Origin: Bacteroidota bacterium
GTDB lineage: Bacteria; Bacteroidota; Bacteroidia; B-17B0; Aurantibacillaceae
Assembly: GCA_025360565.1 (NCBI GenBank)
Contig: JANYBY010000030.1
Span: 1-8,016, forward strand
DNA length: 8,016 nucleotides
Reading direction: 5' to 3'
Shown: piece after piece, positions 1 through 5,292 of the stretch
Position numbering within the stretch: the stretch's first letter is position 1
How the letters are laid out: every line of letters starts with the position of its first letter
The notes under the pieces: generated by a model
Databases searched by the model: none
The model's input: only the letters and a program-made list of their open reading frames with translations
Told to the model about the DNA's origin: nothing
Made by a program: the position numbers and the translations under genes

Positions 1-809
1 CTGTATTTTACTTCTGCATTTTTGTGTGCTATGATTTCTACAATGGCTGCGTGCAATTGATTTTCATCGCGCGCAGGGGCTGTGCAACCTTCTAAATACG
101 AAACGTAAGAATCTTCTTCGGCAACAATTAAAGTTCTTTCAAACTGACCTGTTCCTGAAGCGTTGATTCTGAAATAAGTTGAAAGTTCCATCGGACAACG
201 AACGCCTTTTGGAATGTAACAGAACGAACCATCCGTAAAAACAGCGCTGTTCAATGCTGCGTAAAAATTATCGGTATAAGGCACAACCATGCCCATGTAT
301 TTTTTTATCAATTCAGGATGCTCTTGTACTGCTTCGCTGAACGAACAAAAAATAATTCCTTTTTCGGCAAGGGTTTCTCTAAAAGTTGTTTTCACCGAAA
401 CGCTGTCGAACACCGCGTCAACCGCTATGTTTGATCTTACGCCGCTTAAGCGTTTTTGTTCTTCTAAAGAAATTCCTAATTTTTCAAATGTTTTTAAAAT
501 TTCGGGATCCACTTCATCCAAACTTGCCAACTCTAATTTTTTCTTTGGTGCCGAATAATAAGAAATATTTTGAAAATCTATTTTTGGATAAGAGAGATGC
601 GCCCAGTTATCAGGCTCTGTCATAGTTTGCCATGCTTTGAATGCTTTTAAGCGATACTCAAGCATCCACTCGGGCTCGTTCTTTTTTTTGCTGAGCGCAC
701 GAATTACATTTTCGTTGAGACCGGGTGCAAAGGTTTCGGTATCAATGTCGGTGATAAAACCCCATTCGTATTCTTTATTAATATGTTCTTGTAGTATTTC
801 GTTTGCCAT
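1..809 (-). CDS. sufB: Fe-S cluster assembly scaffold SufB (partial, N-terminal 269 residues)
   Basis: SufB is the core of the cytosolic SufBC2D scaffold, on which Fe-S clusters are built from sulfur delivered by SufS/SufE and passed to carrier proteins. Translating the minus strand from the ATG at 809-807 gives an open frame to the window edge. It has the family N-terminus (EYEWGFITDIDTE near residue 13, EPEWMLEYRLKAFKAW around 45-60), then FCYIPKGVRCPMELSTYFRI around 197-215 and an EGCTAP motif with Cys242. That Cys sits in the region of the functional SufB core cysteine. Full-length SufB is about 480 residues, so roughly the C-terminal 45% lies beyond base 1. Only one base separates its ATG from the stop of the nucleotidyltransferase gene, so it is almost certainly co-transcribed and perhaps translationally coupled. 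sufC, sufD and sufS would be expected next, outside the window. The family call is very secure. Confidence 0.97.
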   Translation of the reverse strand, partial: MANEILQEHINKEYEWGFITDIDTETFAPGLNENVIRALSKKKNEPEWMLEYRLKAFKAWQTMTEPDNWAHLSYPKIDFQNISYYSAPKKKLELASLDEVDPEILKTFEKLGISLEEQKRLSGVRSNIAVDAVFDSVSVKTTFRETLAEKGIIFCSFSEAVQEHPELIKKYMGMVVPYTDNFYAALNSAVFTDGSFCYIPKGVRCPMELSTYFRINASGTGQFERTLIVAEEDSYVSYLEGCTAPARDENQLHAAIVEIIAHKNAEVKY

Positions 810-810
810 T

Positions 811-1281
811 TTATGATCTATATAATTTTTTTAATGTCGCGGCATCTAAATTGTCTTTTGGTCTGTGAGATCTTTCTTTTTCTTCAATTAAAGCATTAAT
901 GTGTAATATTTTTACAGTTACATCTTCGGCTAAATTAAAATCGTGAGCGGCATTATAACATTCGTTGAAGTTTTCTTTTTTAAAAAACTGAAGATCACTC
1001 ATTAGATCTATATGCATACCATTATCTAACATTATTTCAGTGTATCCTGCAATAAAAGGCATTTGATGAAAAACTTCTGCCCCTTCAACGCCATAATTTT
1101 TCAGCGCGTTTACAAAATTTATTCTATTAAGTTCTGAGTCATCGATCCAAATATCTATATCGCCTGTTGCTCTGCTGTAACCATGGTAATTAACTGCAAT
1201 GCCGCCAACAAGGATATAACTTACCTTTTGTTGGCTTAAATGTTTAAAAAAAAGAATTATTTCGTCTTCAAATAGATCCAC
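811..1281 (-). CDS. Minimal nucleotidyltransferase (NTase-fold) protein inside the suf operon
   Basis: This 156-residue protein carries the Pol-beta-like NTase signature: VGGIAV (Gly26-Gly27), then 13 residues to DIDIWID with Asp41 and Asp43 as metal ligands, and a likely third carboxylate at Asp92 in GMHIDLM. The C-terminus has a LIEEKERSHRPKDNLDA stretch typical of small stand-alone NTases annotated as DUF6036 or AbiEii-like. Such proteins transfer NMP to protein or RNA, and many are toxins of toxin-antitoxin pairs; the substrate here is unknown. The start is GTG at 1281-1279, whose first G is also the last base of the upstream gene's TAG stop (TAGTG). Its TAA stop ends one base before the sufB ATG. 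Hand counts on bases 841-1080 give about 30% G+C, against about 41% in sampled sufB lines, which suggests later acquisition. Fold is secure; role is inference. Confidence 0.85.
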   Translation of the reverse strand: MDLFEDEIILFFKHLSQQKVSYILVGGIAVNYHGYSRATGDIDIWIDDSELNRINFVNALKNYGVEGAEVFHQMPFIAGYTEIMLDNGMHIDLMSDLQFFKKENFNECYNAAHDFNLAEDVTVKILHINALIEEKERSHRPKDNLDAATLKKLYRS

Positions 1282-1469
1282 TATTTACTTTTTAGTAATA
1301 TTCTTTTTTTAAAATTTGTTTTGCCTTCCTTTGAAAACAATAAGGATAATCTTATTAGTTTAAATGCTTTTTCAATCCGCTGATTATAAGACAATTTAAA
1401 ATCCTCAACCAAGCGCATTTCATTTGTACTTTCAATTGTAGAATTTTCATGTATAACAATCTTTGCCAT
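1281..1469 (-). CDS. Small 62-residue partner of the nucleotidyltransferase, unknown function
   Basis: This 62-residue protein starts at the ATG at 1469-1467, 18 bases after the stop of the A-type carrier gene, and shares one base with the GTG start of the nucleotidyltransferase gene. I do not recognise a named domain. The central part (about residues 27-48, NQRIEKAFKLIRLSLLFSKE) should form an amphipathic helix, and the C-terminus is strongly basic (KKRILLKSK). There is no signal peptide or membrane segment. A small gene placed immediately before an NTase gene and overlapping it is the usual layout for an antitoxin or specificity partner. Similar short proteins beside NTase genes occur in Bacteroidota as far as I recall, but this is unverified. 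G+C is about 29% over 1321-1440, matching the NTase gene rather than the suf genes. Another reading frame over 1355-1549 is a shadow. Confidence 0.7.
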   Translation of the reverse strand: MAKIVIHENSTIESTNEMRLVEDFKLSYNQRIEKAFKLIRLSLLFSKEGKTNFKKRILLKSK

Positions 1470-1487
1470 TTTTTAAACTTTGAATTT

Positions 1488-1814
1488 TTACACCGAAAAT
1501 GATTCCCCACAACCACACGTTCTATTGGCATTTGGATTATTAAATACAAAACCTTTTCCGTTCAATCCTCCTGTATATTCCAATTCTGTTCCAACTAAAT
1601 ACAAAAAGCTCTTGCGGTCAACCACAATTTTTATCCCTTTGTCCTCAAATTGCTGATCGCCATCTTTCAAAACATTGTCAAATTCCAATTTATAAGACAG
1701 GCCACTGCAACCTCCACCCTCAACCCCAACTCTTATAAACGCATTTTCAGGTTTATTTTCCGCCTTCATCAATTCAATGGCATGAACTCGGGCATTTTCA
1801 CTTACTGTAATCAT
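1488..1814 (-). CDS. sufA: A-type Fe-S cluster carrier (HesB/IscA/SufA family)
   Basis: This 108-residue protein is a complete A-type carrier, the usual length for the family. It accepts Fe-S clusters from the SufBCD scaffold and hands them to apoproteins in the cytosol. The three ligand cysteines are present: Cys36 in VEGGGCSGLSYKLEF, and Cys100 and Cys102 in the C-terminal TCGCGESFSV. Between them lies the conserved VDRKSFLYLVGTELEYTGGLNGKGFVFNNPNA segment of the fold (residues about 65-96). It is the first gene of the minus-strand suf operon, with a well-formed promoter 63 bases upstream. Whether it should be called sufA, iscA or erpA cannot be decided by sequence alone; sufA is chosen because sufB follows. 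Two unrelated genes separate it from sufB, which is unusual. Confidence 0.95.
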   Translation of the reverse strand: MITVSENARVHAIELMKAENKPENAFIRVGVEGGGCSGLSYKLEFDNVLKDGDQQFEDKGIKIVVDRKSFLYLVGTELEYTGGLNGKGFVFNNPNANRTCGCGESFSV

Positions 1815-1852
1815 AACTAATTGATTTTTAATTAATTAATACTATAACCTTA

Positions 1853-1869
1853 ATTAGATTAATTCTAAT
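1853..1869. promoter_or_regulatory. Palindrome ATTAGA-N5-TCTAAT at the suf transcription start (candidate operator)
   Basis: A perfect inverted repeat with 6-base arms and a 5-base A/T centre lies 8-24 bases downstream of the predicted -7 element of the suf promoter, so it would overlap or directly follow the transcription start. A bound regulator there would block the promoter. Iron or redox control of suf operons is established (Fur, IscR, SufR and PerR in various phyla). The TTAGAAT half resembles the 7-1-7 layout of Fur/PerR boxes but is not a full match. The choice of regulator is inference. Confidence 0.45.
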
Positions 1870-1876
1870 CATACTA

Positions 1877-1908
1877 CAAAAATACCATAAAAAAGGTATA
1901 TTTTCAAA
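1877..1908 (-). promoter_or_regulatory. Bacteroidota-type promoter of the suf operon
   Basis: On the minus strand TTTG (1908-1905) is followed after 20 bases by TATTTTTG (1884-1877). This fits the Bacteroidota primary-sigma consensus TTTG at -33 and TAnnTTTG at -7. Transcription would begin near 1871, giving a leader of roughly 55 bases before the ATG at 1814. The leader is A+T rich and has no strong Shine-Dalgarno sequence, as is normal in this phylum. Confidence 0.65.
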
Positions 1909-1952
1909 TAATTATCAATAAAAAAAGCCAACGGGCACAAATATTGTTTCGT

Positions 1953-2001
1953 AATAGCGTACAAGGGCTTTAAGATCAAAAAACCCCTTTAATATGCTAT
2001 T
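1953..2001. other. Two-tier imperfect stem-loop in the divergent intergenic region
   Basis: Outer arms AATAGCGTA (1953-1961) and TATGCTATT (1993-2001) pair over 9 bases with one G-T pair. Inner arms AAGGGCTTT (1963-1971) and AAACCCCTT (1981-1989) pair with one mismatch around a 9-base A-rich loop. It lies in the 261-base gap between the divergent carrier and solute-binding genes. Beyond it are an A7/GCCAACGGG block (1920-1935) and a TGGCCCCCG/T6 block (2041-2055) that are partly complementary to each other. It could be a leader structure of the plus-strand gene or a decayed small repeat. I saw no clear promoter for the plus-strand gene. Confidence 0.45.
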
Positions 2002-2075
2002 AACAATGTATTGATTATAAAACGTTTAGAAAGAACCAAATGGCCCCCGTTTTTTAAATAATTTCAAATTCTAAT

Positions 2076-2894
2076 TTGAGCAGAGTCTTAACCATATTTT
2101 TATTCGTTCTAACATCTGTTGCATGTTTTTCACAGGCAGGCGATACGCTTTACATTAACTATGTTAACGATCCACCTTTTGCCACAATTGAAAATAATAA
2201 GCAAGCGGGAATAGAAATTGATATTATAAATGAATACGTAGCCTGGCTAAAAACCACAAAAAAAATGAACGTCGCGTTAAAATATAATTCGTTCACGGCT
2301 TTTGATCTGTTTTATTCTACTACAAAAAGCGCAAATAAAAACACTATGGGTTTGGGAGCGATCACTATTACTCCCGAAAGAATTAAAGAAGTTGATTTTA
2401 CAAATGCGTTCTTAAAAAATGTTTCGTTTTGTATCACAAACGGTAATGCGCCTGATATAAAAACCAAAACGCAAGCGGAAATTGTGAAAACACTTGGGAG
2501 CATGACAGCATTTACAATTCCCAATTCAAATTTAAGCAGATACGTTGCCGAAATTAAAAAAACATACATTACCGATCTTAAAGTAAACAACCAAACGGAC
2601 CAAATAAAAATTTTGGATGAAATAGCGAAAAGTGTTTTAAATTTTGGATTTGTTGATGCGATCGAATTCTGGTTCTATTTAAAGAATAACCCAACCAAAT
2701 TTTTAAAAATGCAAAAGCCTTTAAACCAGTCGAAAGAAGAGTTGGGTTTTATAATGCCTAAGGGAAGTCAGCACAAAGCTTTGTTCAATGAGTTCTTTAG
2801 CGGGCCCGCCGGGTTTAAATCTTCAAAGAGCTACCGTACCATCCTTGAAAAATATGTGGGTTCGTACATGACTCAAAATATGGCCGTAAATTAG
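2076..2894 (+). CDS. Secreted family-3 periplasmic solute-binding-like protein
   Basis: This 272-residue protein has a signal peptide (hydrophobic core about residues 4-16, likely cut after CFSQA at 21). The mature part has the type-2 periplasmic binding fold of the amino-acid-binding family SBP_bac_3: YVNDPPFATIE near 29-39, GIEIDII at 45-51, the lobe-hinge hallmark GAITITPERIKEVDFTNAF at 94-112, and GFVDAIEFW at 191-199. The family binds small polar ligands, usually amino acids, in the periplasm for ABC uptake. No permease or ATPase gene is adjacent, so it may serve as a sensor or a stand-alone binding protein. The start is TTG at 2076: an in-frame stop lies at 2055-2057, and the next in-frame ATG (codon 64) would lose the signal peptide and first strand. 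A lipobox reading around Cys17 is poor. Length is near the family norm of 230-270. Confidence 0.85.
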   Translation: MSRVLTIFLFVLTSVACFSQAGDTLYINYVNDPPFATIENNKQAGIEIDIINEYVAWLKTTKKMNVALKYNSFTAFDLFYSTTKSANKNTMGLGAITITPERIKEVDFTNAFLKNVSFCITNGNAPDIKTKTQAEIVKTLGSMTAFTIPNSNLSRYVAEIKKTYITDLKVNNQTDQIKILDEIAKSVLNFGFVDAIEFWFYLKNNPTKFLKMQKPLNQSKEELGFIMPKGSQHKALFNEFFSGPAGFKSSKSYRTILEKYVGSYMTQNMAVN

Positions 2895-2909
2895 TACGCC
2901 GGAACTTTC

Positions 2910-3452
2910 ATGCAAAAGATTACTGAAATTAAAGAGATTCATATCTCTAAGCGTAAACAAATTGTTGGCGGGATAGAAAAGTATGTGGAAGAAAGTACGG
3001 AAAGTTACCATGCCGTAAAATACGTGGATGGATTGCCGCGTATAAGCCATTTTTTAATTGATAAAATTTTGATAACAGGTTTGGTAATAGGGGTTGGAAT
3101 ACCTTTAGCGAATATTTTGGCGGGTATGGATATTACTGTTGACGCAAGCCTTAGCCCTTTCAATTTGTATTTTGATCTGCTGGGTCGCCTTTTAATTCAG
3201 CCATTATATTATTTTATTTTTGAGATCTCGCTGCAAAGTACTCCCGGCAAATTGATCTTTGGAAGAGTTGTGGTGGATGAATATGGGAATAAGCCGGGGG
3301 CGAAAAAGCTATTTATACGTTCCATTTCCAGATCCATTCCTCTCGAAGCCCTTTCATGCCTTGGTGCAATCGGTTGGCACGACAGCCTGAGCAAAACACT
3401 TGTATTGCAAAAAAAAGAGCTTACAGCACTAAGAATGCTGCAAAAAAAATGA
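2910..3452 (+). CDS. RDD-family integral membrane protein
   Basis: This 180-residue protein has a polar N-terminus of about 43 residues followed by an RDD domain. Visible features are RISHFLIDKILI with Arg44 and Asp51 at the start of the first membrane helix (about 47-70), a second hydrophobic helix (about 88-108), the family motif STPGKLIFGRVVVDEYGNKP (110-129) and the RSISRSIPLEAL segment (137-148) before GWHDSLSKT. RDD proteins are poorly understood; some have been linked to ion or osmolyte transport. The gene starts 15 bases after the stop of the solute-binding gene and 25 bases before the next gene, so the three are probably co-transcribed. Nothing shows that this protein is the transporter for that binding protein; that link is speculation. 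Confidence 0.85.
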   Translation: MQKITEIKEIHISKRKQIVGGIEKYVEESTESYHAVKYVDGLPRISHFLIDKILITGLVIGVGIPLANILAGMDITVDASLSPFNLYFDLLGRLLIQPLYYFIFEISLQSTPGKLIFGRVVVDEYGNKPGAKKLFIRSISRSIPLEALSCLGAIGWHDSLSKTLVLQKKELTALRMLQKK

Positions 3453-3477
3453 TAATTTCACCTGATATTTAACGAGA

Positions 3478-4059
3478 ATGATAGCAATCGATAAAACTTT
3501 AATAAGCGAGGATCTGCTGGAGAAAAAATTTGTATGCGATCTGAACGCCTGTAAAGGCGCATGTTGCGTGGCTGGCGAAAGTGGAGCTCCGTTGGATAAA
3601 GACGAATTATCCGTTTTGGATTCCGTTGTTGAAGCCGTTAAACCTTACATGGTAAAAAAAGGAGTTAAAGCCATTGAAAAACATGGAGCGTATGTAATTG
3701 ACAGCGATGGTGACTATACCACCACGCTTGTTAGTCCCGGCGCCGAATGTGCCTTTGTTTTTTTTGATGAAAACAAAGTTGCCAAATGTGCCATTGAACA
3801 GGCTTATTACGAAGGAAAAATTAAATGGAAAAAACCCATCTCTTGTCATTTATACCCTGTAAGAATTACAAAACATAAAAATTACGACGCGGTTAATTAC
3901 AGTAAATGGGATGTTTGTAAACCTGCTTGCGAATGCGGTGCAAAATTGGATGTGCCGGTTTACAAATTTCTAAAAGAACCATTAATAAGAAAATACGGTA
4001 AAGACTGGTTTAAACAATTAGAAAAAAGCGCGGCTCTTCATATAAAAAGTAAAATTTAA
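3478..4059 (+). CDS. DUF3109 family cysteine-rich protein
   Basis: This 193-residue soluble protein matches the DUF3109 family, common in Bacteroidota and of unknown function. It has ten cysteines arranged as in metal-binding YkgJ-like proteins: CDLNACKGACC at 20-30, Cys91 and Cys104 in the middle, the SCHLYPVRI motif at 122-130 and a CKPACEC cluster at 147-153. This pattern suggests a zinc or iron-sulfur site, but the metal is not known. There is no signal peptide or membrane segment, so it is cytosolic. It follows the RDD gene by 25 bases in the same orientation. The family is compact and this copy looks full-length. The ATG at 3478 precedes the conserved IDKTLISEDLLEKKFVCDL start typical of the family, supporting the chosen start. 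Confidence 0.88.
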   Translation: MIAIDKTLISEDLLEKKFVCDLNACKGACCVAGESGAPLDKDELSVLDSVVEAVKPYMVKKGVKAIEKHGAYVIDSDGDYTTTLVSPGAECAFVFFDENKVAKCAIEQAYYEGKIKWKKPISCHLYPVRITKHKNYDAVNYSKWDVCKPACECGAKLDVPVYKFLKEPLIRKYGKDWFKQLEKSAALHIKSKI

Positions 4060-4075
4060 ATTAACACAAATAAAA

Positions 4076-4110
4076 CTCTGTGGCCCTCTGTGGTCTCAGT
4101 GTCTTCGTGG
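4076..4110. repeat. Short tandem repeat of the CTCTGTGG / CTTCGTGG type
   Basis: CTCTGTGG occurs at 4076-4083 and again exactly 10 bases on at 4086-4093. Degraded units CTCAGTGT (4095-4102) and CTTCGTGG (4103-4110) follow, ending in TTAAAA. Read on the other strand this is the TTAACCACGAAGACAC...CACAGAG style of intergenic repeat seen in many environmental bacterial genomes (recalled, not checked). It fills most of the 65-base gap between the DUF3109 gene and the reductase gene, ending 14 bases before the latter's start. Confidence 0.6.
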
Positions 4111-4124
4111 TTAAAACTTAAACA

Positions 4125-5054
4125 ATGAAAATTTTAATAACAGGCTCAAACGGTTTATTAGGACAAAAACTGGTTTATAAATTACGTCATAAAAAAGATG
4201 TAACCTGCATTGCTACTGCACGTGGCGATAACAGGTTGATGAAACGGGACGGTTATACTTATGAGTCGCTTGATATTACCAATAAACAAAACGTAGAAGA
4301 TGTTTTTAAAAAATGTATGCCCGATGTTGTCATCAACACTGCCGCTATGACAAATGTTGACGCCTGCGAAACCGAAAAAGAAGCCGCGCTGTTAATGAAC
4401 GCAACTTCGGTGGAATATCAGGTAAAAACATTGGAGCAATTAAAAAAAGATAATCCCGGTTACAATCCGCATTTTATACACTTAAGCACCGATTTTATTT
4501 TTGACGGCACCCGTGGGCCGTTGGATGAGAACGAAAAACCAAATCCTTTAAGTTATTACGCCGAAACTAAGTTAGAAGCCGAAAAAATTGTACAAGCCTC
4601 AAACCTTGATTGGGCAATGGCCCGCACGGTTTTGGTATTTGGCATTGTTGATAATATGAGCCGTAGTAATATAGTATTGTGGGTAAAATCAAATTTAGAA
4701 CAAGGCAAAAAAATAAATGTGGTGGATGATCAGTTCAGAACGCCAACTTTGGCCGAAGACCTGGCAGATGGTTGTATTTTAATTGCGGAAAAAAGAGCCA
4801 AAGGTATTTACAATATTTCGGGAAAAGATTTTTACAGCATTTTAGAATTGGCTCAAGTTGTGGCCGATTATTATCATTTAGATAAATCGCTGATAAACCC
4901 AAGCAAAAGCGCCGACATTAAGCAGCCCGCAAAACGTCCGCCGCGCACCGGATTTATAATTGATAAAGCGATAAGGGACCTTGGTTATAATCCTCACAGT
5001 TTTGTGGAAGGCATTAAAATTTTGGAAGACCAGATCAAAGAGATGGGGAAATAG
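4125..5054 (+). CDS. RmlD-like NAD(P)-dependent sugar-nucleotide reductase (extended SDR)
   Basis: This 309-residue cytosolic protein belongs to the RmlD/dTDP-4-dehydrorhamnose reductase branch of the short-chain dehydrogenase superfamily, which reduces the 4-keto group of nucleotide-activated 6-deoxy sugars. Visible are the nucleotide-binding GSNGLLG loop (7-13), NTAAMTNVDACE (71-82), the STDFIFDG segment (121-128) holding the catalytic Ser/Thr region, the SYYAETKLEAE segment with the Tyr145-x3-Lys149 pair, and the DDQFRTPTLAEDLA substrate-domain motif (201-214). Length is normal for the family. No rmlA, rmlB or rmlC is adjacent, so the true substrate is uncertain and the symbol rmlD is withheld. 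It stands downstream of three genes in the same direction but behind a repeat-filled gap. The flippase gene downstream could share a role in surface polysaccharide. Confidence 0.88.
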   Translation: MKILITGSNGLLGQKLVYKLRHKKDVTCIATARGDNRLMKRDGYTYESLDITNKQNVEDVFKKCMPDVVINTAAMTNVDACETEKEAALLMNATSVEYQVKTLEQLKKDNPGYNPHFIHLSTDFIFDGTRGPLDENEKPNPLSYYAETKLEAEKIVQASNLDWAMARTVLVFGIVDNMSRSNIVLWVKSNLEQGKKINVVDDQFRTPTLAEDLADGCILIAEKRAKGIYNISGKDFYSILELAQVVADYYHLDKSLINPSKSADIKQPAKRPPRTGFIIDKAIRDLGYNPHSFVEGIKILEDQIKEMGK

Positions 5055-5084
5055 GGGCCATTTCAGTATTTTCACTTATGTAGT

Positions 5085-5191
5085 GTCACGTCGAGTAGGA
5101 TTTGCGCATCTTTTCAAATCCGTATCGAGACGTTTCTGAGGTGTTCTCGATACGAAAATTCAAAGAGGCAGAATTTTCTACTCGAACTGAC
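5085..5191. repeat. Cloverleaf-forming intergenic inverted-repeat element
   Basis: Outer arms GTCACGTCGAGTAG (5085-5098) and CTACTCGAACTGAC (5178-5191) pair at 12 of 14 positions. Inside are three hairpins: GATTTG/CAAATC (5099-5104 with 5115-5120, 10-base loop), CGTATCGAGA/TCTCGATACG (5121-5130 with 5145-5154, perfect, 14-base loop) and AAAATT/AATTTT (5155-5160 with 5172-5177, 11-base loop). The four stems abut with no unpaired base at the junction. Each outer arm ends in GTAG when read inward on its own strand, like the GTAG foot of REP elements handled by RAYT transposases; that link is inference. The rest of the 238-base gap (5055-5292) holds a small AAGCT/AGCTT hairpin at 5194-5207 and otherwise A+T-rich DNA with no clear promoter. 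Confidence 0.8.
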
Positions 5192-5292
5192 CTAAGCTGG
5201 AGAGCTTTCTACACCCCTTAGTTAATATCTTATCCCTTACTCAAAAAACCCTGTTTTCTTATTCTTTAACTTTATTAGTTCGAAGAGAAAAG

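Noticed and set aside
289..625. Two plus-strand open frames of 89 and 79 codons
   Set aside because: They are antisense to sufB, whose minus-strand translation matches the family throughout.
1355..1549. 64-codon minus-strand frame overlapping the carrier and the 62-residue gene
   Set aside because: It overlaps the conserved C-terminal CGC motif of the carrier in another frame and conflicts with the better placed 62-codon gene.
2312..3050. Minus-strand frames opposite the solute-binding and RDD genes
   Set aside because: They are shadows of plus-strand genes with clear family motifs.
4076..4110. CTCTGTGG repeats as a CRISPR or coding repeat
   Set aside because: The period is 10 bases with no spacers, and the region between the two genes is not open in a meaningful frame.
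5085..5191. Cloverleaf as a tRNA or tmRNA gene
   Set aside because: Arm lengths (14, 6, 10, 6 bp) and loops (10, 14, 11) do not fit tRNA geometry, and there is no anticodon arm, proper T loop or CCA-adjacent discriminator.
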